A stretch of DNA of 64,000 nt from Tipula vernalis (GCA_958295665.1 OY282558.1:67072789-67136788), one strand, 5' to 3'; counted from the first letter of the stretch, positions 48,621 to 59,545 are shown. The notes: a model not told the origin generated them from the sequence alone. Numbers and translations are program-made.

Positions 48621-48755
48621 AATTATTGATTGATCCCCGGGGCGGATATCTCCGTAATACCAGTCGATTTTAGGAATAAAATAAGTGTTGAGTCTGAATT
48701 TAATTTATACGCAGCCAATGGCACATGTATTAAGACTTTCGGCACTCGTACTCTC
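48620..48755 (+). pseudogene. Gypsy aspartic protease, N-terminal part
   Basis: PGADISVIPVDFRN replaces the usual DTGADISVIP active site, so the catalytic Asp is changed to Pro's neighbour and the enzyme would be dead. YAANGTCIKTFGTRTL follows as in the family. The protease is cut at 48755 by the LINE insertion, and its continuation is found at 53034 onwards. Confidence 0.8.
48744..48755 (+). repeat. Target-site duplication, left copy
   Basis: ACTCGTACTCTC within the gypsy protease, directly before the first base of the LINE. The identical copy is at 53034-53045. Confidence 0.9.
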
Positions 48756-48792
48756 GAGCCAATCATTGCTAAACCCATTCGAAAAAAGTTCA

Positions 48793-50175
48793 ATGTTGTT
48801 AAGATCACCAAACAATCATACTAACTCTGCAAATCAGCAGAAAGACGAAAACGCTGAACTCTGTCGAAAACTCAGTGAAGTAGAGGTACTTTTAACCCAA
48901 TTAAGGAGCGAAATTGAAAAGCTGAAAAAAGAAAATGAAGAATTGAAGAAGCCCAAACCAATGGAGATTTCTGAAAACCCGCTAACTTGTTATAATGAAA
49001 CAAGTACTCACACTAGTTATAACAATGAGTTCCATACTGATGAAGAGGATCTCATGAGAGAAACAGATTGGGTACTGAAAAGGAAGAAAAGACCTACCAA
49101 AAAACGAAAAGCAGAATTCTCGCCTGAAGTTGGAGATCATTCGCAAGCTAATGTATTAGTAACTGGTGATACTAATACCAATCCAACTCACCAGCAACAG
49201 CAACAAAAGGTTGTACCGAAAGAAAAGACTCCTCCGCCAATTAATGTAATCGGCATAACAGAATTTGCAAGTATACAATCTATAATGAAATCAGTGACAG
49301 CTAAGGAATATAGAGTAGTGTCACTAAACAATAACGTGTGGAAAATCAATACACCAGATTCCGACACATATAGAGCTCTAGCAACAAAGCTCAATGCGGA
49401 AGGTAAAGAATGGTTCACATACGAAGATAAAAACGAACGCGCAATTAAGGTTATGGCCAGAGGCCTTCATCCAATGTGTAAGAAGGAGGACATAATTAAG
49501 GACCTAAAGGCAAGAGATCTGCAAATAGAAGATGCAGTAAACATCCTAAAACGAGAGAGAGGTGAGAACAATCAAGTCAAAAAAAGGGGGCTTCCACTCT
49601 TCATGTTTACGTTTAACAAAAAGGAGAAAGTTGAAAACATCTTCAACATCAAAGCAATTCTCAATATGAGGGTTAAAATAGAACCGCTTAAGAAAAACAC
49701 GAGGCTAATACCTCAATGCAAAAAATGCCAAGGTTTCAATCACACGCAAAAATATTGCAGACGGGAGCCAAGATGCGTAAAATGTGCTGGAAAACACAAC
49801 GCGAAAGAGTGTACAGAAAGTAGAAACACCCCTGCAAAATGTATAAACTGTAAAGGGCATCATCCTGCAAATTATAGAGGCTGTGAAGTAGCCAAAGAAC
49901 TTCAAAGACTAAGAAACAAAACGCATCAGTTTCCTCAAAACCCTAGGGTTACCAGAGAAGAGAAACCAACTAAAACCCAAGCGGAGCCAAAACCACCAGG
50001 TATTGGTACAGAGCGGAAAAGTTATTCACAAATTGTACAGCAATCATCTAATGCTACGAATGATAATCCCCTTGAAAGGATTTGTCGAAGCATAGAAGCC
50101 ATAAATATAAGACTAGCAAAGCAAGAACGTGGTCTAGAAGCTTTATATAAGCGTCTAGATATGCATCAAACCTAG
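48793..50175 (+). CDS. LINE ORF1: Gag-like RNA-binding protein
   Basis: 460 residues from the first ATG inside the element. The open frame runs back to 48685, but those codons are gypsy sequence left of the insertion, so 48793 is the logical start. Residues about 17-55 form a charged coiled coil (KLSEVEVLLTQLRSEIEKLK); about 96-106 is a basic cluster (KRKKRPTKKRK), a likely nuclear signal. From about 148 a PRE_C2HC-type domain follows. Residues 309-364 hold three zinc knuckles (CKKCQGFNHTQKYC, CVKCAGKHNAKEC, CINCKGHHPANYRGC). This layout is that of Jockey-clade ORF1 proteins, which coat the element RNA. The tail is proline/lysine rich with a second possible coiled coil near the end. Confidence 0.93.
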   Translation: MLLRSPNNHTNSANQQKDENAELCRKLSEVEVLLTQLRSEIEKLKKENEELKKPKPMEISENPLTCYNETSTHTSYNNEFHTDEEDLMRETDWVLKRKKRPTKKRKAEFSPEVGDHSQANVLVTGDTNTNPTHQQQQQKVVPKEKTPPPINVIGITEFASIQSIMKSVTAKEYRVVSLNNNVWKINTPDSDTYRALATKLNAEGKEWFTYEDKNERAIKVMARGLHPMCKKEDIIKDLKARDLQIEDAVNILKRERGENNQVKKRGLPLFMFTFNKKEKVENIFNIKAILNMRVKIEPLKKNTRLIPQCKKCQGFNHTQKYCRREPRCVKCAGKHNAKECTESRNTPAKCINCKGHHPANYRGCEVAKELQRLRNKTHQFPQNPRVTREEKPTKTQAEPKPPGIGTERKSYSQIVQQSSNATNDNPLERICRSIEAINIRLAKQERGLEALYKRLDMHQT

Positions 50176-50203
50176 AACGAGGCAACAGCCCTCATATACT
50201 AAA

Positions 50204-52807
50204 ATGAGCAGATCATTAAGAATTGTCACCTGGAACGCGAACGGACTAGCGCAACATGTTCCAGAGCTAGAAATTTTTCTAAATTTAGAAAAAATAGATA
50301 TCTGCCTTATATCGGAGAGCCATTTGACAAAAACATCATTTATTAAAATACGTGATTATGAATGTTACCATGCTGTTCACCCAGGAGGAAAACCCAGAGG
50401 AGGATCAACAGTAATAGTGAAAAAGAGTCTCAAACACTATGAAGAACCTAGTATAGAAGAAGAAAGTATGCAAGTTAAAACCATAAAAGTTGAAACTAAC
50501 AATAATAATGAATACAGTATTTCCTCTATCTACTGCCCTCCACGCTATAATCTAAACAAAGAAGATTATAATAGACTCTTTAGATCACTAGGATCCAATT
50601 TTATTATTGGTGGTGACTTTAATGCAAAAAACAACTATTGGGGATCAAGAATTACAACCCATAAAGGAAAAGAGCTATTCGAAGCCGGACGAATAAATAA
50701 CTGCGAGTTCCACTCTGGAGGTAAACCAACATACTGGCCTGCTGATATAAATAAAATACCAGATCTCATTGATTTTTATGTAACGAAAGGAATCTTCGAG
50801 GATTACATGTGCATCGAAAACAGCGAAGGGATATATTCCGATCATACACCTGTTATCATGACACTCAGCACAATGATAATTAATAAGGATAACCTGCCTA
50901 AATTAACAAATAATAGAACTAACTGGGACCTATTCCAAGAACTAATTGAAATGCAAACAAATCTACGAGTGCCGATTAAAACACCGGTACAGTTGGAAGA
51001 CGAACTAGAGGTATTTAACAGTACTATTCAACAAGCAGCATGGGAAAGTTCTCCTGCTAGTCACACCGAATCCCGTAGGAATCAAAATTATCCTATTGAG
51101 GTCAGAGAGTTAGTTAGAGAGAAACGGAAGGCAAGAAAAACCTGGCTAAGGACACGCGCCCCGGAAAACAAAAAAATCCTCAATTTTCTATGCAATAAAC
51201 TAAAACAACTTATAAAAGAAATTAAGAATGAAACTATTAACAAGTACTTAAATGGTCTCACCGAACATAAATATACTGATTACTCTCTTTGGAAAGCAAC
51301 AAAGGGATTAAAAAGAACTAAAATGCATGTGCCACCTATTAAAAATGGGGTAGGAACCTGGGCCAAAAGTGACAAGCAAAAAGCTATTTTATTTGCAGCT
51401 CACTTGGAAGACACCTTTCAACCGTTACCTAGGCAAACAGCAGATGAAAACATAATAACAATTAGCAAAATTGATGAATATAATATTCGATGTGTAACAT
51501 TACAGGAATTAAAAAATGAGATCAAGTGTAATTTGAACGCAAAAAAAGCTCCAGGATATGATTTAATTACTGGACAAGTCGTAAAAGCCATTCCCGAGAA
51601 GGGACTACGAAAATTGGTTCAAATTATCAATGCTGTCTTCAGACTAAAATATGTCCCACGGCAATGGAAGGTTGCTGAAGTAATTATGATCCCCAAACCA
51701 GGCAAACCAGCGAACGATAAAAAGTCGTACAGACCGATTTCACTACTTCCTGTAATTTCAAAATTATTTGAAAAATTACTGCTCAAGAGACTCAAGCCAA
51801 TAATAGAAGAGAGAAATTTGATTCCACCACACCAATTTGGATTTAGAGAAAATCACTCTACGATAGAACAAGTTCACAGAATAACGGATATAATCGAAGA
51901 CTCACTTGAGAATAAGAAGATATGCTCCAGCATCTTCTTAGATGTAGCACAAGCTTTCGACAAAGTTTGGCACCAAGGACTTGCATTTAAATTGCATCGA
52001 GATCTACCTAAGCAATTCTATCAAATTCTTAAATCTTATATCGCAGACCGACATTTCCGTGTAAAATATAACCAAGAGTACTCTGAACTAAAGAGAATAT
52101 CAGCAGGCATACCACAGGGTAGCGTACTGGGTCCTATATTGTACATCCTGTACACCAGAGATATGCCAAATACAGAAGGTGCCACCATAGCAACATTTGC
52201 AGACGATACAGCTATTCTGGCGACTGGAAAGTGTATATCAGAAGCAACGACCAAACTTCAAAAAGCAACCGACACAGTGAGTAGTTGGACAAAGAAATGG
52301 AGCATTAGCCTAAACGAAGCAAAGTCGGTTCACGTAAACTTCACAAACCAGAAAGTTAACTGGATTCCAGTGAAACTTAATTCAAGGCCGGTTCCAAATG
52401 CAAATACAGCCAAATACCTCGGCATGACTCTCGATTGCAAGCTTAGATGGAAAGAGCATGTTAAAAAGAAAAAAGAAGAATTGAACATTAAATATAGGAA
52501 AATGTATTGGCTAATAGGTAGAAACTCTGAGCTTACAATACATAACAAATTGCTATTATATCAGCAAATACTTAAACCAACATGGACCTACGGTATTCAA
52601 CTTTGGGGTTGTACCAAGAAGACACATGTACAAATGATTCAATGTTTTCAAAACAAAGTGCTGCGTGGCATTGTAAACGCACCATGGTACATTAGAAATG
52701 ATAACCTCCATAGGGACTTAAACATGGAATATGTAAGTGAAGAAATACAAAATCATACGAAGAAACACATTCAGCGGATATCTCGGCACCAAAATGCAGA
52801 CATATGA
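50204..52807 (+). CDS. LINE ORF2: endonuclease-reverse transcriptase
   Basis: 867 residues, full length for the clade. Residues 1-220 are an APE-type endonuclease with TWNANGL, CLISESHL, GGDFNAKNNYWGS (about 135-147) and SDHTPV (about 211), all catalytic positions kept. RT follows at about 440-720: KSYRPISLLPVISKLFEKLL, FGFRENHST, IFLDVAQAFDKVWH (first catalytic Asp), GIPQGSVLGP (about 634) and the FADD box (about 664-667). The C-terminal part has RWKEHVK and the LNKVLRG-like QNKVLRGIVNAPWY, as in Jockey ORF2. The start is 28 bases after the ORF1 stop, so translation probably depends on reinitiation. It would nick the target and copy the RNA (target-primed reverse transcription). Confidence 0.95.
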   Translation: MSRSLRIVTWNANGLAQHVPELEIFLNLEKIDICLISESHLTKTSFIKIRDYECYHAVHPGGKPRGGSTVIVKKSLKHYEEPSIEEESMQVKTIKVETNNNNEYSISSIYCPPRYNLNKEDYNRLFRSLGSNFIIGGDFNAKNNYWGSRITTHKGKELFEAGRINNCEFHSGGKPTYWPADINKIPDLIDFYVTKGIFEDYMCIENSEGIYSDHTPVIMTLSTMIINKDNLPKLTNNRTNWDLFQELIEMQTNLRVPIKTPVQLEDELEVFNSTIQQAAWESSPASHTESRRNQNYPIEVRELVREKRKARKTWLRTRAPENKKILNFLCNKLKQLIKEIKNETINKYLNGLTEHKYTDYSLWKATKGLKRTKMHVPPIKNGVGTWAKSDKQKAILFAAHLEDTFQPLPRQTADENIITISKIDEYNIRCVTLQELKNEIKCNLNAKKAPGYDLITGQVVKAIPEKGLRKLVQIINAVFRLKYVPRQWKVAEVIMIPKPGKPANDKKSYRPISLLPVISKLFEKLLLKRLKPIIEERNLIPPHQFGFRENHSTIEQVHRITDIIEDSLENKKICSSIFLDVAQAFDKVWHQGLAFKLHRDLPKQFYQILKSYIADRHFRVKYNQEYSELKRISAGIPQGSVLGPILYILYTRDMPNTEGATIATFADDTAILATGKCISEATTKLQKATDTVSSWTKKWSISLNEAKSVHVNFTNQKVNWIPVKLNSRPVPNANTAKYLGMTLDCKLRWKEHVKKKKEELNIKYRKMYWLIGRNSELTIHNKLLLYQQILKPTWTYGIQLWGCTKKTHVQMIQCFQNKVLRGIVNAPWYIRNDNLHRDLNMEYVSEEIQNHTKKHIQRISRHQNADI

Positions 52808-53033
52808 AGTTTGTTGGATACCACCAATGCAGTAAGAAGACTTCAAAGGCAGAAACCTTTGGAATTGGGCAGTTGTATTTAATTCGGATAGAGAAAAATA
52901 ATTACTATGTAAATTCAAACGAGAGTAACCATTGGGCTACTGCCCGTCAAATGAGAATCTTCATTTAAGAAAGATAAATTACTAAATGATTTGTAAATCA
53001 GTTGTAATATTAAATAAAGGGAAAAAAAAAAAA
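52808..53033 (+). other. LINE 3' untranslated region and poly(A)
   Basis: Follows the ORF2 stop. It holds AATAAA just before GGG and a 13-base A-run that ends at the right target duplication. No extra coding content. Confidence 0.85.
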
Positions 53034-53045
53034 ACTCGTACTCTC
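53034..53045 (+). repeat. Target-site duplication, right copy
   Basis: ACTCGTACTCTC directly after the poly(A), identical to 48744-48755. Gypsy protease sequence continues after it. Confidence 0.9.
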
Positions 53046-53194
53046 AATATCAATCTATTTACAGTCAGTTCGCTCCCTGCTATGTCCAGATCCTTCATTA
53101 TCAATTTTAGATAAGCCGACACAGTGTGTAAGACATTATCAATTTGTTAAAGCACTACAATTCTATTACTTGCGAATCGTTCAATATGGAAATC

Positions 53195-53860
53195 ACGAAA
53201 CCTGAAGTCCACCGGTAACTTGCAAGTCACGTCGGCTAGCTCCCAACAAACTTCGAATAGCCAAGGCACATTTTGATGAAATGATGGCACAGAACATATG
53301 CCGACGTATGAGCAGCACATGACCCAGTCCACTGCATTTAGTGTTTAAGAAAAACGGAGAATAGCGGTCATGCGGAGACTACCGTGCTCTGAACACTACT
53401 TCTCATCTATAGAACTTTGCCGTTGAAGTGGCAGGTTCTCAAGTATTGTCTATCTTGGATCTAGTATGGGCATATCACCAGATGACAATAGAGTCCAGTG
53501 ATATCCCAAAAACCACCATATCCACACCTTTTGGTTTCTATGAGTTTGTTAGAGTGATTTTCGGACTCCGTAATCCGGCACAGTCATTTCAACGATTGAT
53601 GCCTTGAGAACTGCGAGGATTGCGGTAGTAGTTTCTGCATCTGGACGATATTCTGTTGGCGTCAGATTCGCGAGAAGACCACATCGCCCATTTGTCAACT
53701 GTTTTCCGACGAATGTCTCATGCCGAACTTGTGATTAAGGTGGGTCATCAGATCAACGCGCAGGGTATTCTTCGGTCTCCTAAACATGCCCAGGTAATTG
53801 TACAATTTGAACGTCCATTCACTATTCAGCAATTAAAGGCTATTCTGAACAATTTTTAAA
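53195..53860 (+). pseudogene. Gypsy reverse transcriptase remnant
   Basis: Blocks in several frames: PVTCKSRRLAPNKLRIAKAH, FDEMMAQ, KKNGE, CGDYRALNT, SILDLVWAYHQM (first catalytic Asp), IPKTTISTPFGFYEFVRV, FGLRNPAQSFQRL. They are followed by HLDDILLAS, in which the Tyr of YLDD is His, and ASDSREDHIAHLSTVFRRMS in an open 67-codon stretch. Frameshifts and a missing part between protease and RT make it non-functional. Confidence 0.8.
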
Positions 53861-53899
53861 GTCTAAAGCATCAATTGAATCTTTTGAGAGCTGCAATTT

Positions 53900-54070
53900 A
53901 AAATTATCATAGGCCACTACCCTTGCGTATCCTGTAATCGCATTGCAAATATCCATCATGTCCAGCCAGACATGGCAGCCGTTAGTTTTTTTCTCCGTTC
54001 ATCTAACCCAACCTCAGCAAAGGTACAGCGAACCGTATAAGCCTCGTCCGTATATTCCCAGTCAGTTGCG
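53900..54070 (+). pseudogene. Gypsy RNase H trace
   Basis: A short stretch reads VFFSVHLTQPQQRYS, like the FFSRKL...QQ.YS block of Ty3/gypsy RNase H. The catalytic Asp region just upstream is obscured by frameshifts, and the rest of the domain is deleted before the integrase. Confidence 0.45.
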
Positions 54071-54074
54071 AACG

Positions 54075-54612
54075 TAGGTGTTAACCACAAATCATAATTT
54101 AGCACATCCTAGGATTAAGGCGTCTGTGAAATTTTTGATTGATCATTTTGTGTGGCCGTCCATTAAAAAAGATGTTAGGTCACTTACTCAGTCTTGCATA
54201 CTAGATTAGTGACAGGTTCGTAAGAAGTCACATCCAAACGATTTGCTGAAGTCCGCCTAGACATTATTGGTCCACTATCAATATCTGAAGGTTTACACGT
54301 TGGGATGAAGCCATTGCGGTACCTGACATGACAGCATCTGCGGCACATTTTGGCGTGCCTATGTTTAAGATACAGTCACTGATCAGAGCGAAGTTTGAAT
54401 CTCAGTTTTTTAGGGAATTGTCAAATTTATCGGAATTGAAACACAAACGTACCACCGCATGTAATCCCAAGTGTAACGGGATGATAGAGCGTTGGCACCG
54501 ATCTTTAAAACCTCCCATTATGTATTATAACAGAGATTCTAGCTGTAAGGTTCATAATATTTTAAAAGTCGATGTTTTAAATAAAACTCACCGCCTAAAG
54601 ATGAGGTTTTGA
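54075..54612 (+). pseudogene. Gypsy integrase remnant
   Basis: HNLAHPRIKASVKFLIDHFV, WPSIKKDVRSLTQSC is the zinc-binding region; RFAEVRLDIIGPLSISEG carries the first core Asp. After losses, QFFRELSNLSELKHKRTTAC and NPKCNGMIERWHRSLK hold the catalytic Glu (NGMIERWHR). The middle of the core, with the second Asp, is reduced. Several frames are involved. Confidence 0.8.
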
Positions 54613-54973
54613 AAAATCGTTCTGGCTAAGCACCACGACATCAAATATTAATGACACAATACAATCGCCGAAATGGGTCAATATGTTGCCATCACAATTT
54701 TATTGAAAGAGTAACATTTCAAAAGAAAAGTGAGCATACCGCTATTGTTCAGGATATAATTATTTTCGTTTTTGGATCAAAATGTTCAAAATCTATCTGC
54801 CAATTTATCTAATAAAATATAACTGTCAGACATGCCTTGAGAAATAAAATTTTATCTTATGACGGACGATCGAATATATCGTAATCTGACGTTTTTTTTA
54901 TTTACTTCTTGATCAACATAACCGTTGTTACTGAAACTTCCATACAATCGTTACTGAAATGTATAAAACAATA

Positions 54974-55393
54974 AGGCCCGTTGTACGTTTCAGCTAAGCT
55001 AAGCGAGAAACGTAGTTTATATTGGCATAGTTTAGACCGCTTAGCTCACTCCGTTGCACATTTCAGCTAGTTACATCGCTCACACATACATCGATTTTTC
55101 TGTATAATTCATTTATTATGATTTATGACACGATACCTAATATAACTAAGTGGCCTACGAGTTAATAATAAAATATACAAAAATATCAGTGTATATATGA
55201 GCGATGTTAGCTGGCATAGCAAGGCGAAGACAACTCGAGCTAAGATAGTTTGCATCGCTCTAAACAAAAAACATAGCTCGCATAGTTTAGCTCAAGTGTG
55301 CAACGTTCCATTAAATCTCTTTATTTACAACCGAAAGCTAGGCACATAGCCCACATCGCGTAGCTTAGCTTAGCTGAAATGTGCAGCGGGCCT
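54974..55393. mobile_element. MITE with 31-bp terminal inverted repeats
   Basis: The left end AGGCCCGTTGTACGTTTCAG plus CTAAGCTAAGC and the right end (reverse complement AGGCCCGCTGCACATTTCAG plus the same 11 bases) differ at only three positions over 31 bases. The 420-base interior is AT-rich and repeats related words (GTTGCACATTTCAGCTAG, CTTAGCTCA), so more of the element can fold back. No ORF. The flanks do not show a clear target duplication, so the transposase superfamily cannot be named. Confidence 0.8.
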
Positions 55394-56085
55394 AAAACTT
55401 TAACTACAAAAACTACTCCAATGAATACACTTTAATCAAACACTAACTTCATCCAGGTTGCATTGTATTAATTGTCAATGTCAATGTTGTGACGTTTCAT
55501 CAAAATACAAAACATTGCAACATGCTTTTACAATAATTATTAGCGACATCATTTGGGCGGTACGGGAAACTTGCGTGGTGTGGTGGAATCACTACCTCTA
55601 TATAAGGGAAAAAATTATGAAAACTTGTGGGAAAAAATCGTCACCACACGAGTCAAATTCAATACACCGAAATAAATAACAAACCAATACATTTTGTAAC
55701 AAATTATTTTATAGGTATAGGGCTCTTTATTTTTACATATTCGAGGCTTGAGCTTTCAATCCCATTTCGGGATCATTGTCAAAAGCATTATGAAAATTGG
55801 TTGTACAATTGAATACAAATAAAATGAGTATGAGACAAAAAACTTATATAAATAAATCATACGAGTTGCCGATATAAGCATAATCTTCCATAATATTAAT
55901 CGAATTTGTACTTGATTTAATAAGTAACATTTCCAAAATCGATTTTTTGTTTTTCGAGAATTTTGACGTTATTTAAATTGATTGAATGATTTGAATTTTT
56001 CAGATGCCCTGTAAGTGTGCTAATATTTGAATTTAGATCTTTGTTGGTGTCATAAATTCTTTTTTCCAAAAATTGTTTTCTATGT
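55394..56085. other. Unassigned AT-rich stretch
   Basis: Two overlapping short ORFs (55458-55679 and 55627-55812) have no recognisable motif. No repeats seen. Confidence 0.4.
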
Positions 56086-56275
56086 CCAATAGGGCATCCA
56101 ATTTCTTGCCAAAAAGTAATTCCGAAATTTTCGAATTGAAAGTTCTCGAGTTCCGGAATTCCGGAAATATTTTTATTTTTTTTTTTAAATAAATTCTGAT
56201 TAAAAATTAAAAATCAAAATTTCACAAAAAACAACAAATTTCTTTTATTTCGTTTAAAATATTAGATTTGCATAA
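56086..56275 (+). repeat. Left boundary repeat with 16-bp palindrome
   Basis: A segment including CATCCAATTTCTTGCC, CCAAAAAGTAATTCCG and the perfect palindrome TTCCGGAATTCCGGAA (56151-56166), then TTCTTTTATTTCGTTT and AAAATATTAGAT. A related segment in the same orientation is at 60376-60510, so the two bracket the TATAAATTC array. Confidence 0.8.
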
Positions 56276-58850
56276 AGACAATTTTTAGAATTAAAAAAAT
56301 TTATAGAATTTATAAAGTTTATGGAATTTGTAGTATTTATTTAAATTGTTTAAATTTAAAAATTATTTAAACGCTATAAATTCTAACAATCCTATAAATT
56401 CAGTAAATTATACAAATTCTATAAAGTCTAAAAATCCAATTAGCTTTAAATTCTATAAATCCTTAAATTGTACCAAATTTATAAATTCTTTAAATTTTGT
56501 AGGTTTTTCGAGTTCTATTGTTTCAAGTGTGTTTGTTTTATAAATACTAGAAACTCAAATTTTGCTTGTTTTATAAATACAAAAATTTCGATAAATCCTA
56601 TAAAATTTAGCAATTCTATAAATTCTATAAATTTAATAAATCGAATAAGTACTCTAAATTTTACAAGTTCTATAAATTCTTTGAATAAAGTTTAAAATTC
56701 AGTAAGTGCTTTAAATTCTACAAATCTCATAAATTCTTTAGTTTTTATAAATTCTTTAAAGTGGATAAATTCTATCAATTTTCAAAATCCAATAAATTCT
56801 ATAAATTTTATAAATTCTACAAAGTGTACAAATATAAAAAATTCTAATATTTATATAAACTATAAATTTTATGAATTTTATAAATTCCCTCAATTCTATA
56901 AACTCCACAAAATCTATAAAATTTATCAATTTATAAATCCCTTAGATTATATGGATTTTTTGGATTCTATAAATTGTTTCAAGTCTGTCAGTTCTATAAA
57001 TTCTAGAAACCCAAATTTTACTTATTCTAAAAATTCCATAATTTCTATAAATTTTATAAATTCTTTTAATTTTACAAATTTTATAAATTCCAAAATTTAG
57101 ATAAATCTATGTAAGTAAGTTCTTTAAATCCTACAACTCATAAATTCTTTAGTTCTTATCAATTCTGAAAAATATTATACGTTCTACAAAGTCTGTAAAT
57201 ATTGTAAATTCTAATATATTTATAAAACCTATAAATTTTATAAAAATTAAGAATTTTATAAATTTCATCAATTCTATAAATTTTATAAATTCTTTAAATT
57301 TTATAGATCCTATTAAATGTTTGAAGTCTTCTCAGTTCTATACATTCTATAAACCCAAATTATACTTATTCTAAAAATTCCATAATTAGTATAAATTCTA
57401 CACTTTCTATAATTTCTCTTCTTATGAATTCTTTGAATTCTATAAATTTTTTAAATTTGATAAATTCAATGGATAAAGTTTTAAAATTCAGTAAGTTCTT
57501 TAAATTCAAATCAAATCTAATAAATTCTTTAGTTTTTATAATGTAAATTTAGTATCTTCTATAAATGTTAAAAGTTCAATAAATCCTATAAATTCTACAA
57601 AATTTATAAATTCTTTAAATTTTGTAGATTCTTTGAGTTCTCTTAATTGTTTAAAGTGTGCCTGTTTTATAAATACTAGAAAATCAAATTTTACTTGTTT
57701 TATAAATACAAAAATTTCGATAAATCCTATAAACTTTAGCAATTCGATAAATTCTATAAATTTAATAAATTCTATAAGTACTCTAAATTTTACAAGTTCT
57801 ATAAATTCTTTGAATAAAGTTTAAAATTCAGTAAGTGCTTTAAATTGTACAAGTCTCATAAATTCTTTAGTTCTTATAAATTCTTTAAAGTGGATAAATT
57901 CTATCAATTTCAAAATCCAATAAATTCTATAAATTTTATAAATTCTAGAAAGTCTACAAATAATATTAAAAATTCTAATATTTATATAAACTCTATAAAT
58001 TTTATGAATCTTATAAATTCGATCAATATAAACTCCACAAAATCTATAAAATTTATCAATTTATAAATCCCTTAGATTATATAGATTTTTTGGGTTCTAT
58101 AAATTGTTTCAGGTCTGTCAGTTCTATAAATTTTACAAACCTAAATTTTACTAATTCTAAAAATTCCGTAATTTCTATAAATTTTATAAATGCTTTGAAT
58201 TCTACAAATTTTATAAATTCCAAAATTTAGATAAATCTATGTAAGTAAGTTCTTTAAATCCTACAAATCTCATAAATTCTTAAATTCTTATCAATTCTGT
58301 AAAATTTTATAAGTTCTACAAAGTCTGTAAATATTGTAAATTCTAATATGTTTATAAAACCTATAAATTTTATAAAAATTAAGAATTTTATAAATTTCAT
58401 CAATTCTATACATTTTATAAATTCTTTAAATTTTATAGATCCTATAAATTGTTTCAAGTCTGTTAGTTTTATACATTCTATAAACCCAAATTATACTTCT
58501 TCTGAATTCTAAAAATTTTGTAAATTTGATAAATTCTATGGATAAAGTTTTAATATTCAGTAAGCTCTTTAAATTCAAATCAAATCTAATAAATTCTTTA
58601 GTTCTTATAATGTAAATTTGATAACTTCTATAAATGTTAAAAGCTCAATAAATTCTATAAATATAATGCTATAAAACCTATAAATTCTTTAAAATTAAAG
58701 ATTTTATAAATTTCATCAATTCTATAAATTATATAAACTCCACAAATTCTATAAATTGAAAGTCAAAAAAGTAATTCTAGTAAGTAAATCGATCAGTTCT
58801 ATAAATCCTACAAACCCAAATTTGACTTATTTTAAAAACTTCATAATTTT
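56276..58850. repeat. TATAAATTC array with 1.1-kb higher-order repeat
   Basis: About 2.6 kb of words like TTCTATAAATTC, TTTATAAATTC and AATTCTTTAAATT, very poor in G on the plus strand. Long-range copies: TTGAATAAAGTTTAAAATTC at 56681 and 57810 (1129 apart), ATAAATCTATGTAAGTAAGT at 57101 and 58231 (1130 apart), and the GTAAG.TCTTTAAATTCAAATC block at 57491 and 58560 (1069 apart). Within a unit, TTGTTTCAAG...CAGTTCTATA blocks recur at shorter steps (about 460, 340 and 330). The short ORFs (repeating NSINSIN or FIKFIGFI) are repeat artefacts. Confidence 0.9.
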
Positions 58851-59545
58851 ATAGGTTACCCCTATGGTAAACCTAATTATTGTTGTGTGATGGGTATCAG
58901 ATTGAATAATATACCGTATTTATGTGTACTACCCCAATACCGTGGTGTAATGCTTTTTATTCTAAATTTTATGATTCATATAAAAAAAAACAAAGCGAAC
59001 AATCGTTACACTAGTAATTACCACCACCGATGATTTTACGTCAATTCACTGTATAGTTAATTATTCGCGTAAATGTGTACGCATTTAATTTTTTTAATCC
59101 CGTTCGTTAAATAAGAAAAAAAAATTTTATTAAAAGGGAAAATATTTTATATACACAAAAATGGATGTGCAGTGTTTGACGTCTTTGAAGCGAATATATC
59201 AAAAAGAGTGTGTCTTTGGTTGAGACAGCAAGAAAACTAAAATGGTACAATCATATCAAAAATGTTGATTGGTTATGAGTTATGACGAACGTAATGTGGT
59301 GATTAAATATTTCTGCTGTTGTACTAAAGTGTCTAAGATATTTAGTACAAAGTAGTGATTTATAGGTACTAATATAGATATTAAGTACGGATTCGAACCA
59401 TAGAGTAAGTCAAAATATACTCCATAGTTGTCACTACTAAGCTGAAAAACGCTATTCAAATACAATTATATTTTCAGTCGAAATGGGTTGCATTTCGAAT
59501 AATTGTAGGGATAAACGAATGTAATAAATCCATTGCATGAGTGAA
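58851..59545. other. Unique segment inside the array region
   Basis: Non-repeat DNA separating two parts of the TATAAATTC array. A small palindromic block at about 58853-58873 (AGGTTACC...GGTAAACCT) lies at its left edge. No coding motif recognised. Confidence 0.4.

Larger units (their letters stand above)
48756..53033 (+). mobile_element. Full-length Jockey-clade LINE with intact ORF1 and ORF2
   Basis: Bounded on both sides by the 12-bp duplication ACTCGTACTCTC (48744-48755 and 53034-53045; its first A overlaps the poly(A)). The element has a 37-base 5' leader, ORF1 (48793-50175), a 28-base gap, ORF2 (50204-52807), a 3' untranslated region with AATAAA at about 53013, and a 13-base poly(A). 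Short leaders with internal promoters are usual in the Jockey clade. The perfect duplication and undamaged ORFs imply a recent insertion, by far the youngest feature of the window. Confidence 0.95.
47155..54700 (+). mobile_element. CsRn1-like Ty3/gypsy element, decayed and split by a LINE
   Basis: Order on the plus strand: probable 5' LTR, tRNA-Trp primer site (47580), gag (48040-48500), protease (48620-48755), interruption by a Jockey-clade LINE (48756-53033), RT (53195-53860), traces of RNase H (about 53900-54060), integrase (54075-54610). tRNA-Trp priming is a known trait of the CsRn1 clade. The protease sequence resumes on the other side of the LINE (TRTL then NINL). Many stops and deletions; 3' LTR not identified, so the right boundary is approximate. 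Confidence 0.8.

Noticed and set aside
48685..48792. Upstream extension of LINE ORF1 to an ATG at 48685
   Set aside because: Those codons lie in the gypsy protease left of the target duplication, so they are not part of the LINE.
56346..58457. Several 60-75 codon ORFs rich in N, S, I or F, K
   Set aside because: Translations of the TATAAATTC array on either strand.
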